Shown: piece by piece, positions 16,474 to 25,838 of the stretch | How positions within the stretch are numbered: the stretch's first letter is position 1 | Layout of the letters: each line of letters starts with the position of its first letter | Assembly (NCBI RefSeq): GCF_000421145.1 | Contig: NZ_ATWH01000007.1 | Span: forward strand, 186,001 to 250,000 | Direction: 5' to 3' | Source of the DNA: Glaciibacter superstes DSM 21135 | GTDB lineage: Bacteria; Actinomycetota; Actinomycetes; Actinomycetales; Microbacteriaceae | Length of the DNA: 64,000 nt | Notes under the pieces: generated by a model | The model's database searches: none | What the model was told of the DNA's origin: nothing | What the model saw: only the letters and a program-made list of their open reading frames with translations | Program-made: the position numbers and the translations under genes

Positions 16474-17399
16474 TGTCCGCCACCACACCCGTCCCCGCAC
16501 CGGATGCGACCCGCGTCGCCGTGATCGGTCTCGGCGCCATGGGTCTGCCGATGGCCCTGCACCTCGCCGGCGCGTTCCCGGTGACCGCCTTCGACCCCGC
16601 GGCCGAGCGTCTCGACGCCGCAACCGGCCGCGGCATCCGCCCGGCCGCCACCCCCGCGGCGGCGGCGGCGGAGGCCGACGTCGTGCTGCTCGCGGTGCGC
16701 GACCAGGCGCAGCTCGAGCAGGCTCTGTTCGGCACGGATCGCGAGAGCGGCGCCGACGGCGTGGCCGCATCCTTGCCGGCCGGTGGCGTTGTGATCATCA
16801 CAAGCACCATCGGCGCCGAGCCGTTGCGTGCGATGGCCGGCCGCCTCGGTGAACGGGGACTTCTCGTGGTTGACGCCCCGATCAGCGGCGGACCGGTGCG
16901 CGCAGGCGCGGGCGACCTTCTGATCGTGGTGGGCGCCACCAACGACGCCCTCACCCTCGCCAGGCCCGTGCTCGACCGGCTCGCCTCGACCCTCACGATC
17001 GTGGGTTCGCGGGTCGGCGACGGACAGATTCTCAAGACCATCAACCAGCTGCTCGCCGGAGTGCACATCGCGGCTGCGGCAGAGGCGATCGCCCTCGCCC
17101 GCGGTCTGGGCGTGGACCCCGAGGTCGTGGTCTCAGCCCTGGCCGACGGCGCGGCGGGATCGTTCATGTTCAGTGACCGTGGACCGCGGATGGTGGAGGC
17201 TTACCGTGGCCACTCCGAGGTGAAGTCGCGCCTCGACATCTTCGTGAAAGACATGGCCATCGTGGCGGATGCTGCGGCCGCCGTCCACGTCCCCACCCCG
17301 CTCGCAGCCGCCGCCCAGCAGCTCTACCTCATCGCCGAACGCCAGGGGCTCGGCGCGGAGGACGACTCCCGCGTCGTCACCGTGCTTTCGCCCGCCTGA
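16473..17399 (+). CDS. NAD(P)-dependent beta-hydroxyacid dehydrogenase (3-hydroxyisobutyrate/L-threonate dehydrogenase family)
   Basis: A 308-residue dehydrogenase with an N-terminal Rossmann motif (VIGLGAMGLPMA), the DAPISGGPVRAGAGDLLIVVG substrate-binding motif around residue 130 and the catalytic Lys in the TINQLL-preceding KTINQLLAG segment near residue 188. In sugar-acid clusters such enzymes oxidise L-threonate or D-erythronate to the 2-oxo acid ahead of isomerisation and phosphorylation. The ATG at 16473 overlaps the kinase stop (TGATG); a TTG one codon earlier is possible. The DUF1537 kinase next to it strongly supports a four-carbon sugar-acid role. Confidence 0.87.
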   Translation: MSATTPVPAPDATRVAVIGLGAMGLPMALHLAGAFPVTAFDPAAERLDAATGRGIRPAATPAAAAAEADVVLLAVRDQAQLEQALFGTDRESGADGVAASLPAGGVVIITSTIGAEPLRAMAGRLGERGLLVVDAPISGGPVRAGAGDLLIVVGATNDALTLARPVLDRLASTLTIVGSRVGDGQILKTINQLLAGVHIAAAAEAIALARGLGVDPEVVVSALADGAAGSFMFSDRGPRMVEAYRGHSEVKSRLDIFVKDMAIVADAAAAVHVPTPLAAAAQQLYLIAERQGLGAEDDSRVVTVLSPA

Positions 17400-17432
17400 A
17401 ACCCCTCTCGACACCGAAGGACCGACAGACAG

Positions 17433-18467
17433 ATGTATTACACAACCCTTGGCAGCACCGGCACTTCCGTGTCGCGGCTCGCGCTCGGCACCATGACCTT
17501 CGGCCGCGAAGCGTCCGAGAGCGACGCCGCCCAGCAGCTCGACACCTTCGTGGAGCACGGCGGAAACCTGCTCGACACCGCGGATGTCTACTCCGCCGGC
17601 GCGAGCGAGGAGATCGTGGGTCGGTGGTTGGCCTCGAAAGAGCCGTCCGTGCGCGACTCGATGGTCGTCGGCACGAAAGCGCGCTTCCCGATGGGACCTG
17701 GCCCGAACGAACTCGGCCTCTCGCGGAAGCACCTGGCCCGCGCGCTCGACGAGTCCCTGCGCCGGCTGGGCGTCGATCGCATCGACCTCTACCAGGTGCA
17801 CGCTTACGATCCCGAAACACCGCTCGCCGAGACCCTCACCTTCCTCGACGATGCGGTGCGGCAGGGCAAGATCCATTACGCGGGGCTCTCGAACTTCACC
17901 GGCTGGCAGTTGCAGCGAGCCGTCGACCTGGCCGAGATCCTGCGGATCGCGGCTCCCGTGAGTATCCAGCCGCAGTACAACCTGTTGGCGCGCGAGATCG
18001 AATGGGAGATCGTTCCCGCAGCGATCGCGAACGGCTTGGGCGTGCTGCCTTGGTCGCCCCTCGGAGGTGGCTGGCTCACCGGTAAGTACTCTCGTGACGA
18101 GAAGCCGGCCGTCGACACCCGCGTTGGCGAGCATCCGGAACGCGGGCCAGAAGCCTACGGTCGTCGCGGAACCGCGGAGCAGACCTGGGACGTGGTGGAT
18201 GCGGTGCGCGCGATCGCGATCGAACGCGGAGTCTCGATGGCCCAGGTCGCACTCGCCTGGGTGGGTGGACGGCCCGGGGTGACCTCCGTCATCCTCGGCG
18301 CGCGCACGATCAGCCACCTGCGCGACAACCTCGGCGCCGTCGATTTCGAGCTGAGTGATGCGGAGGCGCAACGCCTGACCGAGGTCAGCGCGCCACGCGT
18401 CGGCGACTACCCCTACGGCACCGTGGGTCGCGAACAGCGCACCCGGCGCCTACAGGGTGGCCGGTGA
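17433..18467 (+). CDS. Aldo/keto reductase
   Basis: A 344-residue (beta/alpha)8 NADPH-dependent oxidoreductase. The tetrad is recognisable: Asp in NLLDTADVYSAGASEE with its Tyr, the Lys of VGTKARF and the His of LYQVHAYDPETP. The cofactor-binding end (SVILGARTISHLRDNLGA) is intact. It follows the dehydrogenase by 33 bp on the same strand. Family members of this type interconvert sugar aldehydes or ketones and alcohols; here it may reduce or oxidise the free sugar released by the downstream GH127 enzyme, which is inference. Confidence 0.87.
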   Translation: MYYTTLGSTGTSVSRLALGTMTFGREASESDAAQQLDTFVEHGGNLLDTADVYSAGASEEIVGRWLASKEPSVRDSMVVGTKARFPMGPGPNELGLSRKHLARALDESLRRLGVDRIDLYQVHAYDPETPLAETLTFLDDAVRQGKIHYAGLSNFTGWQLQRAVDLAEILRIAAPVSIQPQYNLLAREIEWEIVPAAIANGLGVLPWSPLGGGWLTGKYSRDEKPAVDTRVGEHPERGPEAYGRRGTAEQTWDVVDAVRAIAIERGVSMAQVALAWVGGRPGVTSVILGARTISHLRDNLGAVDFELSDAEAQRLTEVSAPRVGDYPYGTVGREQRTRRLQGGR

Positions 18468-18530
18468 TGACGCCCAGGCTTGCCTGGCCGCAGATCGTGG
18501 GGGAGGTGTGGACCCTCACAGTCTGAATAG

Positions 18531-18560
18531 ACATCAGAACACCAGGTGTCGATCAGACCG
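18531..18560. promoter_or_regulatory. Palindrome upstream of the ABC importer
   Basis: ACACC-A-GGTGT (18539-18549) is a perfect palindrome, flanked by CATCAGA (18533-18539) and GATCAGACC. It lies about 70 bp before the solute-binding protein gene in the only sizeable gap of the locus, so it may bind a local repressor. It resembles the CGTCAGA half-sites at 14181 only weakly. Confidence 0.35.
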
Positions 18561-18616
18561 ACACCGCAGCAGAACTCAATCATTCACTACCCGCACCACG
18601 ACAAGGGAGTCTTACA

Positions 18617-19900
18617 ATGCCCCGAAACCTCCTCCGTCGCGCCGTTCTACCGGCGCTCGCAACCACTGCCCTCCTGCTCGCCGTGTCCGCCTGCTCGGGC
18701 GGCCAGACGGCCGACGACGGCCCGACCACCGTCACCCTCTGGGTGGCGTCGCCGACCGAGGCCTTCAGTAAGGCGCTCGTCGACGACTACAACGCAACAC
18801 ATGACAACCAGGTCGAACTGACAGCGATTCCCGACGACGGGTTCCTGCAGAAGGTCGGTTCGGCAGCCGGCGCGAAGTCGCTGCCCGACATCCTGGTCTC
18901 GGATGTCGTCTATATGCCCAACTACACCAGCCAGGGCGTGCTGCTCGACATCACCGACCGGATCAAGGACCTCCCGTTCGCCGACGCTCTCGCGCCCTCG
19001 CACATCGCGGCCGGCACGTGGGACGGCAAAGAGTACGGTGTTCCGCACAAGCTGGCCTCCTCCGTTTTCTTCTACAACAAGGACCTTTTCAAGCAGGCCG
19101 GCCTTGACCCGGAGAAGCCTCCGGCGAACTTCGACGAGATTCTCGCCGACGCCCGCGCCATTCACGCCATCAGCCCCAACATCGCCGGATTCGACTTCGG
19201 CGGCAACTGCGGCGGCTGCAGCGTCTTCACCCAATTGCCCTATATGTGGGCAAACGGGGAGAAAATGCTCACCGACCAGGGCACCAAGGCCGACTTCGAC
19301 AACAAAACCACGCGCGAGGTCTTCGGCCTCTACAAGTCGCTCTGGGACGAAGGGCTCACCCCTTCCAACGCCAACACGCAGGACGGCTCCACCTGGGCCG
19401 ACGCCTTCGTGGCCGGTAATGTCGGCATGATGGCGCAGGGCTCGGCAATGGTCGGCAAGCTGCAGGCGAAGGCCACCTTCGACTGGGGCGTCGCACGGCT
19501 GATGTCGCCAGACGGCTCCGGCACCTCCACCTTCGTGGGCGGCGACAGCGCGGCCATCACCGCGACGTCGAAGCACCCGGATGCCGCGTGGGACTTCCTG
19601 CAGTGGAGCCTCGAGGATCACGCGCAGATCGACATCGTCGCCAAGAACGGCGACCTACCCGACCGCACCGACCTCTCCGACAACCAGTACACCGGGGCCG
19701 ATCCTCGCACGAAGTTCATTGTGGACGGCGTGGCCGACGGCCAGACCCCGTTCGCTGTTCCCTTCGGTGAGCTGTTCAACGACCCGAACGGCCCGTGGAT
19801 CGCGATGGTCCGTGGCGCGGTGTTCGGTGACAACCCCGACGCAGCGATCAAGGACGGCCAGGCGAAGATCCAGGCCGGCCTCGACGAAGCCGCCGGCTGA
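18617..19900 (+). CDS. ABC transporter solute-binding lipoprotein (sugar, CUT1 type)
   Basis: A 427-residue family 1 extracellular solute-binding protein. It begins with a lipoprotein signal peptide (basic MPRNLLRR, hydrophobic stretch, LAVSAC lipobox with Cys26), so it is tethered outside the membrane. The mature part has the ITLWVASP-like first strand (VTLWVASPTEA), the FFYNKDLFKQAGLDPEKPP hinge segment near residue 155 and AWDFLQW near residue 325, all typical of oligosaccharide-binding proteins. It is followed by two permease genes, then a GH127 glycosidase. The ligand is probably an arabinose-containing or related oligosaccharide, judged only by that neighbour. Confidence 0.92.
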   Translation: MPRNLLRRAVLPALATTALLLAVSACSGGQTADDGPTTVTLWVASPTEAFSKALVDDYNATHDNQVELTAIPDDGFLQKVGSAAGAKSLPDILVSDVVYMPNYTSQGVLLDITDRIKDLPFADALAPSHIAAGTWDGKEYGVPHKLASSVFFYNKDLFKQAGLDPEKPPANFDEILADARAIHAISPNIAGFDFGGNCGGCSVFTQLPYMWANGEKMLTDQGTKADFDNKTTREVFGLYKSLWDEGLTPSNANTQDGSTWADAFVAGNVGMMAQGSAMVGKLQAKATFDWGVARLMSPDGSGTSTFVGGDSAAITATSKHPDAAWDFLQWSLEDHAQIDIVAKNGDLPDRTDLSDNQYTGADPRTKFIVDGVADGQTPFAVPFGELFNDPNGPWIAMVRGAVFGDNPDAAIKDGQAKIQAGLDEAAG

Positions 19901-19981
19901 TCATCCCGTGATGCCGCCGGGGCCTCCGACAGGACGGCTCCGGCGGCACCACGCCCCTCATCGACTCCGCAAAGGTGAATT

Positions 19982-20869
19982 GTGAAAAAAGGCATGTCGC
20001 GCAAGACCCGTGCAGCCGTCACCGGGCAGCTGTTCGTTGCCCCGGCCGCGCTGATCGTTCTCGTGCTCTTCGTCATCCCGCTCGGCATGCTGGTCTGGAT
20101 GTCGTTCCAGGACTATCCGCTGCTCGGCAGCCCGACCTTCAACGGGGTTGACAACTACACCTCGATCCCGGGCAACGACACGTTCCTGAACGCGATCGGT
20201 TTCACCCTCGCCTATACGGGTGCGACGACCGTGGTGATGTTCGGCGTCTCGTTCATCCTGGTTGCCATCGCGAACAGTTCGCGGCGCGGATCGAAGTTCT
20301 ACCGCACGTCCTACTTCCTGCCCTATGTGGTGGGCACCGCGGCGGCGACGCTGCTCTGGTTCGTCGACTCCGACACCCTCGTCGGCGTGTTCAACCAGAT
20401 CCCGCTCGCGCTCGGCATCATCAAAGAGCCGATCGCGTTCCTCTCCACGCCGGAGCTCGCGTTCTGGACGACGATCGCGCTTGTGACCTGGAAGTTCATC
20501 GGCTTCCAGGTGATCATCCTGTTGATGGGGCTGCAGTCGATACCGCGTGAGCTTTACGAGGCCGCCCGGGTCGACGGTGCTACCGTGCTGCAGCAGCTGC
20601 GCTACATCACGATCCCGTTCCTCCGTCCGATCCTCGCGCTCCTTTTCATCCTCTCGGTGACGGGTTCGCTGCTCGCCTTCGACCAGTTCCTGATCCTCAC
20701 GAAGGGCGGGCCCGACAACAGCACCGTGAGCCTCGTCTACGCCGTGTACAACACCGCGTTCGTGAAGTTCGACATGGGCAAGGCCGCGGCCCTCTCCGTC
20801 GTGCTCCTCGTCGCCCTCCTACTCATCAGCGCAGTGCAGCTTCCGCTGCTGCGCCGCAAAGACGTCTGA
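19982..20869 (+). CDS. Sugar ABC transporter permease (MalF-like)
   Basis: A 295-residue CUT1 permease with six predicted membrane segments and the EAA loop (ELYEAARVDGATVLQQLRYITIPFLRP) near residues 195-220 that docks the ATPase. The GTG start follows AAAGGTGA. It lies 81 bp after the binding protein and 12 bp before the second permease. No ATPase gene is nearby, as usual for actinobacterial CUT1 systems that share one ATPase (MsiK type) encoded elsewhere. Confidence 0.92.
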   Translation: MKKGMSRKTRAAVTGQLFVAPAALIVLVLFVIPLGMLVWMSFQDYPLLGSPTFNGVDNYTSIPGNDTFLNAIGFTLAYTGATTVVMFGVSFILVAIANSSRRGSKFYRTSYFLPYVVGTAAATLLWFVDSDTLVGVFNQIPLALGIIKEPIAFLSTPELAFWTTIALVTWKFIGFQVIILLMGLQSIPRELYEAARVDGATVLQQLRYITIPFLRPILALLFILSVTGSLLAFDQFLILTKGGPDNSTVSLVYAVYNTAFVKFDMGKAAALSVVLLVALLLISAVQLPLLRRKDV

Positions 20870-20881
20870 CCGGAGTCCGCC

Positions 20882-21724
20882 ATGGCCAATTCCCCCATCA
20901 CCGCCGCTTCGGCGACCAAGACCACCCTGTTCCATCTGTTCAGCGGCATCGCCGCCATCCTCTTCCTCTTCCCACTGGTCTGGGCGGTCCTCTCCTCGTT
21001 CAAGAGCCCCACCGACACCTCGTGGTTCCCCACCAGCTTCTCGCTCGCCAACTACCAGACCCTCGTCGACTACGGAAGTGGCGTGCTGAGTTACGCGTGG
21101 AACAGCCTGTTCTCCGCCGTGCTCACCGTCGTCGGCACTGTCGTGATCTGCGTGCTGGCGGGCTACGGCTTCTCGCGCTACGAGTTTCGGGGAAAGCGGC
21201 CGCTGTTCATCGTGATCCTCGCGATACTGATGGTGCCATACGCCACGCTGCTGCTGCCGCTCTACATCCTGCTCGGGAACATCGGCATGCAGGATTCACT
21301 GATCGGACTGGCGCTCGTGCTGGTCATGTTCCAGCTGCCCTTCGGCATCCTGATCATGCGCAACGCCTTTGAGTCGGTCCCCCGCGAACTCGAGGAGGCC
21401 GCGAACATCGACGGCTGCGGGCCGATCGGGGCGCTGCGTCACGTGTCGCTCCGGATCGTGACCCCGGGCATCGTGACCATAGCCCTGTTCGCCTTTCTCG
21501 CGTCCTGGAACGAGTTTTTGGCGCCACTGATCTTCCTGAACTCCGGCGACAAGTTCACGCTGCCGATGATGCTCGTGAACGTGCGCTCCGGCACATTCGG
21601 CGAAATCGACTTCTGCGCCCTGCAGGCCGGCGTCGTGGTGGCAATGATCCCGTGCCTCGTGCTCTACCTGGTGCTGCAGCGCTACTACGTGAGCGGCCTG
21701 CTCAATGGAGCCTTGCGCGGATGA
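20882..21724 (+). CDS. Sugar ABC transporter permease (MalG-like)
   Basis: A 280-residue CUT1 permease, partner of the preceding one. It has the typical N-terminal membrane segment ahead of SSFKSPTDT, five further segments, and an EAA loop (RELEEAANIDGCGPIGALRHV) near residues 165-185. The two permeases form the membrane channel of the importer fed by the lipoprotein encoded upstream. The glycosidase gene follows after 73 bp, suggesting that imported oligosaccharide is cleaved inside the cell. Confidence 0.92.
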   Translation: MANSPITAASATKTTLFHLFSGIAAILFLFPLVWAVLSSFKSPTDTSWFPTSFSLANYQTLVDYGSGVLSYAWNSLFSAVLTVVGTVVICVLAGYGFSRYEFRGKRPLFIVILAILMVPYATLLLPLYILLGNIGMQDSLIGLALVLVMFQLPFGILIMRNAFESVPRELEEAANIDGCGPIGALRHVSLRIVTPGIVTIALFAFLASWNEFLAPLIFLNSGDKFTLPMMLVNVRSGTFGEIDFCALQAGVVVAMIPCLVLYLVLQRYYVSGLLNGALRG

Positions 21725-21797
21725 CCGCCGCCCCGCACCCCGCCACCCTCCTGACTTATCCCCGCCCGATCGACACGACCGAGGACATCCGTACCCC

Positions 21798-23834
21798 ATG
21801 ACATCTATGACTCCCGCCTCAACTGCCCTTCCGGACGGTACCCGCCGGAGCGCCAGCGTCGCGCCCTGCCTACCGCTCGCCACCGAGCGGCTCGCGCTGC
21901 AGCCGCTCGACGTCACCGCGGTGCGCATCACCGACGGCCCGTGGGCCCGGTGGCAGGCGGCCAACCGCACCACCACTATCCCGCACGGCCTGCACTGGCT
22001 CGAGAAGGACGGCGTGATCGATAACTTCCGCCGACTGATCGGCGAGTCGGATGCCCCAGAACGACGGGGATGGGTGTTCTGCGACTCCGACCTCTACAAA
22101 GTGCTCGAAGGCATCGCCTGGGACCTCTCGCTCTCGCCGAACAAGGAATGGAACGACAGAGTGGCCGAGGCCACCGCGCTACTCGCCCGTACCCAGGATG
22201 ACGACGGCTACCTCAACACCTTCGTGCAGGCCGGCCTGGAAGAGCGCTTCGGCAACCTGCCGCGCGGCCACGAGCTGTACTGCGCAGGCCACCTGATCCA
22301 GGCGGCGGTCGCATACGCCCGGGTCACCGGCGACGAGCGGCTGATGGACGTCGCCCGCCCCTTCGCCGACTACCTTGTCACCCAGTTCGTGGGTGGCGGC
22401 CGCAACGACACCGACGGGCATCCAGAAATCGAGACCGCCCTCGTGGAGCTCTACCGCTACACCGGCGAGGCCTCGTATCTCACACTCGCCCGGCAACTGA
22501 TCGACGTGCGGGGCTACGGAGTGCTCGGCACCGGATTGTTCGGCTCCACCTACTTCCAGGACGACGTGCCGGTGCGCGAGCAGCAGAGCACCGTCGGCCA
22601 CTCGGTTCGGGCGCTCTACCTGCTCGCCGGGGTAGTGGATGTCTACCTCGAAACCGGTGAGGATGCGCTGCTCAAGACCGCCGAACGGCAGTGGGCATCG
22701 ATGGTCGGGCAGAAGACCTATCTCACCGGCGCCGTCGGCTCCCGCTTCGAAGGCGAGGCCTTCGGCGAGCCATATGAGCTGCCGCCCGACCTGATCTACG
22801 GTGAGACGTGCGCCGCCATCGCGAGCCTGATGCTGTCGTGGCGGCTGCTGATCGCGACAGGCGAGTCGAAATACGCCGACCTGATTGAGCGCATCCTCTA
22901 CAACGTCTTCTCGGCGTCGACCTCGCTCGAGCGGGACGGCTTTTTCTATGTGAACCCGGTGCACCGCCGTCGGGCGCGCCCCGCGGCGCCGGCGGGAGGC
23001 AAACCGCTGCGAACGGATGCGCCGGGCACTCGCGCGGAATGGTACGACGTGGCATGCTGCCCGCCGAACATCATGCGCACCATCGGGTCGCTGACCGCCT
23101 ACGTGTCGACCACTACCGACGACGGAGTGCAATTGCACCAGTTCCTGCCCGGCACAATCGCTGCGGAGACGGCGGCCGGCGCGGTCTCGCTCACCGTCGC
23201 GACCGATTACCCGCGCTCCGGCATTGTCGCTGTCACCATCTCAAAGACTCCACCTGCGCCATGGAGCCTCGCGTTACGCATCCCTCGCTGGAGCCGTGGG
23301 GCCACGCTGACGGTCGGCGGCGAGCGGATCGACGCGAACCCGGATACGAAGGGGTACACCGTCGTTCGCCGAACCTGGGCCGTCGGAGACCTAGTGGTTC
23401 TCGACCTGCCGTTGCCCGTGCGGGTGACAGTGCCGAATCCTGCCGTCGACGCGGTGCGGGGGAGCGCCGCGATCGAGCGGGGACCCGTGGTCTATTGCCT
23501 GGAGAAGCCGCTCGATGAGAGAGCGAGACTGGCCGGAGAGTCGGTCGATCTCACAGCCGTTGAGATTCGCACCGAAGGCGTGCTCTCCGCCGAATACGCA
23601 CCAGACGTGCTCGGCGGCAGTGTCATTGTGCACGTCGACGCCCAGGAGCGCTCCGGTTCGGGATGGAGCGCGATCGGTTGGGCGGAGGTCGGCGAGGTGA
23701 CCCCGCCGACCTCACGTAACCTCACTCTCGCGCTCGTGCCCTATGGCCTCTGGGCAAACCGTGGCCCATCCGAGATGCGTGTGTGGTTGCCTATCGCATT
23801 CGACTCACCGACCCTGCCGCATGGGAGGTCGTGA
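21798..23834 (+). CDS. Glycoside hydrolase family 127 (beta-L-arabinofuranosidase-like)
   Basis: A 678-residue protein of the GH127 (DUF1680) family: an (alpha/alpha)6 barrel followed by beta-sandwich domains. The unusual metal-thiolate active site of the family is intact: Glu336 and Cys338 in GETCA, and Cys420-Cys421 in VACCPPN, matching Glu338, Cys340, Cys417 and Cys418 of the Bifidobacterium enzyme HypBA1, where a cysteine is the nucleophile. No signal peptide is seen, so it is intracellular. I start at the ATG at 21798; GAGGA is 12 nt upstream, which is long, so the ATG at 21807 remains possible. It ends the importer operon and probably cleaves the imported beta-linked arabinoside or a related sugar. 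Confidence 0.9.
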   Translation: MTSMTPASTALPDGTRRSASVAPCLPLATERLALQPLDVTAVRITDGPWARWQAANRTTTIPHGLHWLEKDGVIDNFRRLIGESDAPERRGWVFCDSDLYKVLEGIAWDLSLSPNKEWNDRVAEATALLARTQDDDGYLNTFVQAGLEERFGNLPRGHELYCAGHLIQAAVAYARVTGDERLMDVARPFADYLVTQFVGGGRNDTDGHPEIETALVELYRYTGEASYLTLARQLIDVRGYGVLGTGLFGSTYFQDDVPVREQQSTVGHSVRALYLLAGVVDVYLETGEDALLKTAERQWASMVGQKTYLTGAVGSRFEGEAFGEPYELPPDLIYGETCAAIASLMLSWRLLIATGESKYADLIERILYNVFSASTSLERDGFFYVNPVHRRRARPAAPAGGKPLRTDAPGTRAEWYDVACCPPNIMRTIGSLTAYVSTTTDDGVQLHQFLPGTIAAETAAGAVSLTVATDYPRSGIVAVTISKTPPAPWSLALRIPRWSRGATLTVGGERIDANPDTKGYTVVRRTWAVGDLVVLDLPLPVRVTVPNPAVDAVRGSAAIERGPVVYCLEKPLDERARLAGESVDLTAVEIRTEGVLSAEYAPDVLGGSVIVHVDAQERSGSGWSAIGWAEVGEVTPPTSRNLTLALVPYGLWANRGPSEMRVWLPIAFDSPTLPHGRS

Positions 23835-23995
23835 GGACCCGTCCCTGGAATCTGGTCTGGACGCCGCGCTCGAATTGGTCACCTCGCGGGCTCATGGCAT
23901 CGGGGTACAGAAGCTCTCTCCTTTTTCCCTCTCTCTTGTGTGAGGCCGAGGTGCGGGAAACGGGCCACGTCTGACTATTTGTCTAGAATGGTGTC

Positions 23996-24523
23996 GTGCT
24001 CCACACCGCGAGCGATTCGGGGAGATGGGCAATGTTGCTGGCGGACAAGGTGCGAGGGCGCACCTCGGTTCTGATGGCGTCGCTGGCCGGGGTCACGCTC
24101 GCCGTCTATGCAAACTATGCCGGCATCCTCTCCGCACTCCTGCCGAGCCAGGTCGAGGAGATCGACCCGGAGAACAAGATCACCAATCTTGCCGTGATCG
24201 TTTCGGTGTCGGCCGCATTCACCATTATCGCGCAGCCGCTGATCGGTGCGCTGAGCGACCGCACGCGCAGCCGTCTCGGCCGACGCGCACCCTGGATGCT
24301 GGCGGGCAGCCTTGCGGCGGCGGCGTTCCTCTTCGCATGGGCGGACTGAATTCGATCATCGGACTCTGCGTGTTCTGGGTGGTGGTGCAGTTCGCACTCA
24401 ACGGAGTCGACATCGCCTCGTCATCGTTCCTCGTTGACCGTTTCCCGCCGGGCAGACGAGGAGTCGTCTCCGCCGTGTTCGGTCTCGGTGCCGTGGTTGG
24501 TGGGGCGGTCGGAACGGTTCCCT
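23996..24523 (+). pseudogene. MFS (sugar:cation symporter-like) gene, frameshifted and cut by an IS
   Basis: The first frame (GTG at 23996, or ATG at 24032) encodes three membrane segments and the loop LSDRTRSRLGRRAPWML, then hits a stop at 24347. Homology continues in another frame from about 24337 (MGGLNSIIGLCVFW ... LNGVDIASSSFLVDRFPP) until the IS begins at 24524. Two lesions are therefore present: a frameshift near 24331-24340 and truncation of more than half of the protein. The intact paralogue is the MFS gene at 36.4-37.7 kb, which shows the same segments in order. The missing 3' half is not found on the other side of the IS. Confidence 0.82.
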
Positions 24524-24583
24524 GTTGCCTCATGTCAATACCTCCGGGAAGGTTGATTCATTGCCTCAGATGAAAACCTCCGC
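24524..24583 (+). repeat. Left terminal inverted repeat of the IS, with internal duplication
   Basis: The end contains two copies of the same module, GTTGCCTCAT...ACCTCCG, at 24524-24547 and 24560-24583. The inner copy matches the right end at 21 of 24 positions. Confidence 0.75.
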
Positions 24584-24641
24584 GAGGGTCACGCGTTCCA
24601 AGCTCTGTTGACGGCCGGTTTCACTGGGGCGGGTTTCTTCG

Positions 24642-25788
24642 CTAGGGAGAGGGTCTCAAGCCGGCCGGTGAGCGCGAGGATCTGCCTGGCTGGGCCGCGG
24701 GACGGACTCTTTTGAACTCGGCGTTCATTCGGATGATCGGTCGTTTGCGCCTGTCGTCGCGTCCAATGGCGCGCTGGTGCGGGGTGATCGCGGTGTCGTA
24801 TCGTTTGGTGACTTTCGCGCCGTTGCGTTGCTTGAATACGAGCTTCTGCTGAGGCAGCAGGTAGCTCGTGAACATCCGGTCGAGTTCCCAGATCTCGTTG
24901 AGCAGGGCGAGCTCGGCCGGGGTGTCGTAGCGGTGGTATCCGACGAGTTCACGCACGTGGGTCCAGTTCTTCTGCTCGACGTGGGCGCCGTCGTTGCTGT
25001 GACTGGCGCGGGACCTCGTGAAGGTGATCTTGTTGGCCACGCAGTAGTCGAACAGGTGGTGATTGATGAACTCGGACCCGTTATCGGAGTCGATGCCGAT
25101 GATCGGGAACGGGAACACCCGGCCGACGTGCATGGGCGCTTCGAATACCCATTTCTCGGCTTTGTTCCGCACCGACCGGTTCACCGTCCACCCGGTCGCG
25201 ATGTCAGTGACCGTCAAGGTGAAACAGAACTCGCCCGACGCGTTCCCGCCCTCGTGACCGACTAAGTCGATCTCGACGAACCCGGGGACCGCGTCATCCC
25301 GATCCGCCCAGGTGCGGATCGGGATCTGCGACTTCAGCAGCGTCCCGGGCTTGGTATGCGACCGGCCGCGGGAGATCAGCTTCGCCCGCTCCGGGGCCAG
25401 CCGGCGATCAATCGTCGCCGCGCTCATCCTCACCAACAGGGCTGCCTCGGCATCGGTGAGGTCGAGCTCCTGATCGCGGCGCAGCAACGGTACAAGGGTG
25501 CCCAGCATCGGCGCGAGCCGCTTCCCGGCTGGCGCCCGCAGCACCGCCCAACACTTCACCAGCGCCTTGGTCACCACCGGCCCATAGATCGGCTCCCGCC
25601 CTGCTCGCGGCTTCACGACCTTGAGAGTCAATGCCCCCTCGCAATGCCGCTCGCGCATAGTCACGATGCCATCCCGTCAGCTCGACCAACTCATCCAGGA
25701 TCCGGCCCTTACCGGCACGGTCGGCGCTCCGATACGCGAGCGCCTTCTTCTTCGTCACAGCCTGCCGCTGCGTCATCGTCAGCTCCAT
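24642..25788 (-). pseudogene. IS transposase with integrase (DDE) core, frameshifted
   Basis: The N-terminal part starts at the ATG at 25788 (MELTMTQRQAVTKKKALAY..., a helical DNA-binding region ending in YARAALR). At the C5 tract 25634-25638 the frame shifts into the catalytic part, which continues to 24642. The rve core shows the acidic triad: Asp in EIDLVGH, Asp in GIDSDNGSEF and Glu in HVEQKNW. One base fewer in the tract would restore a single protein of about 380 residues. It may be a dead copy or use frameshifting; the tract does not look like a canonical slippery heptamer, so I call it a pseudogene. Confidence 0.72.
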
Positions 25789-25838
25789 AGAAACGGGCGT
25801 AACCCACAACCATCGCCCCACTCCCGAACCACGCCGAT

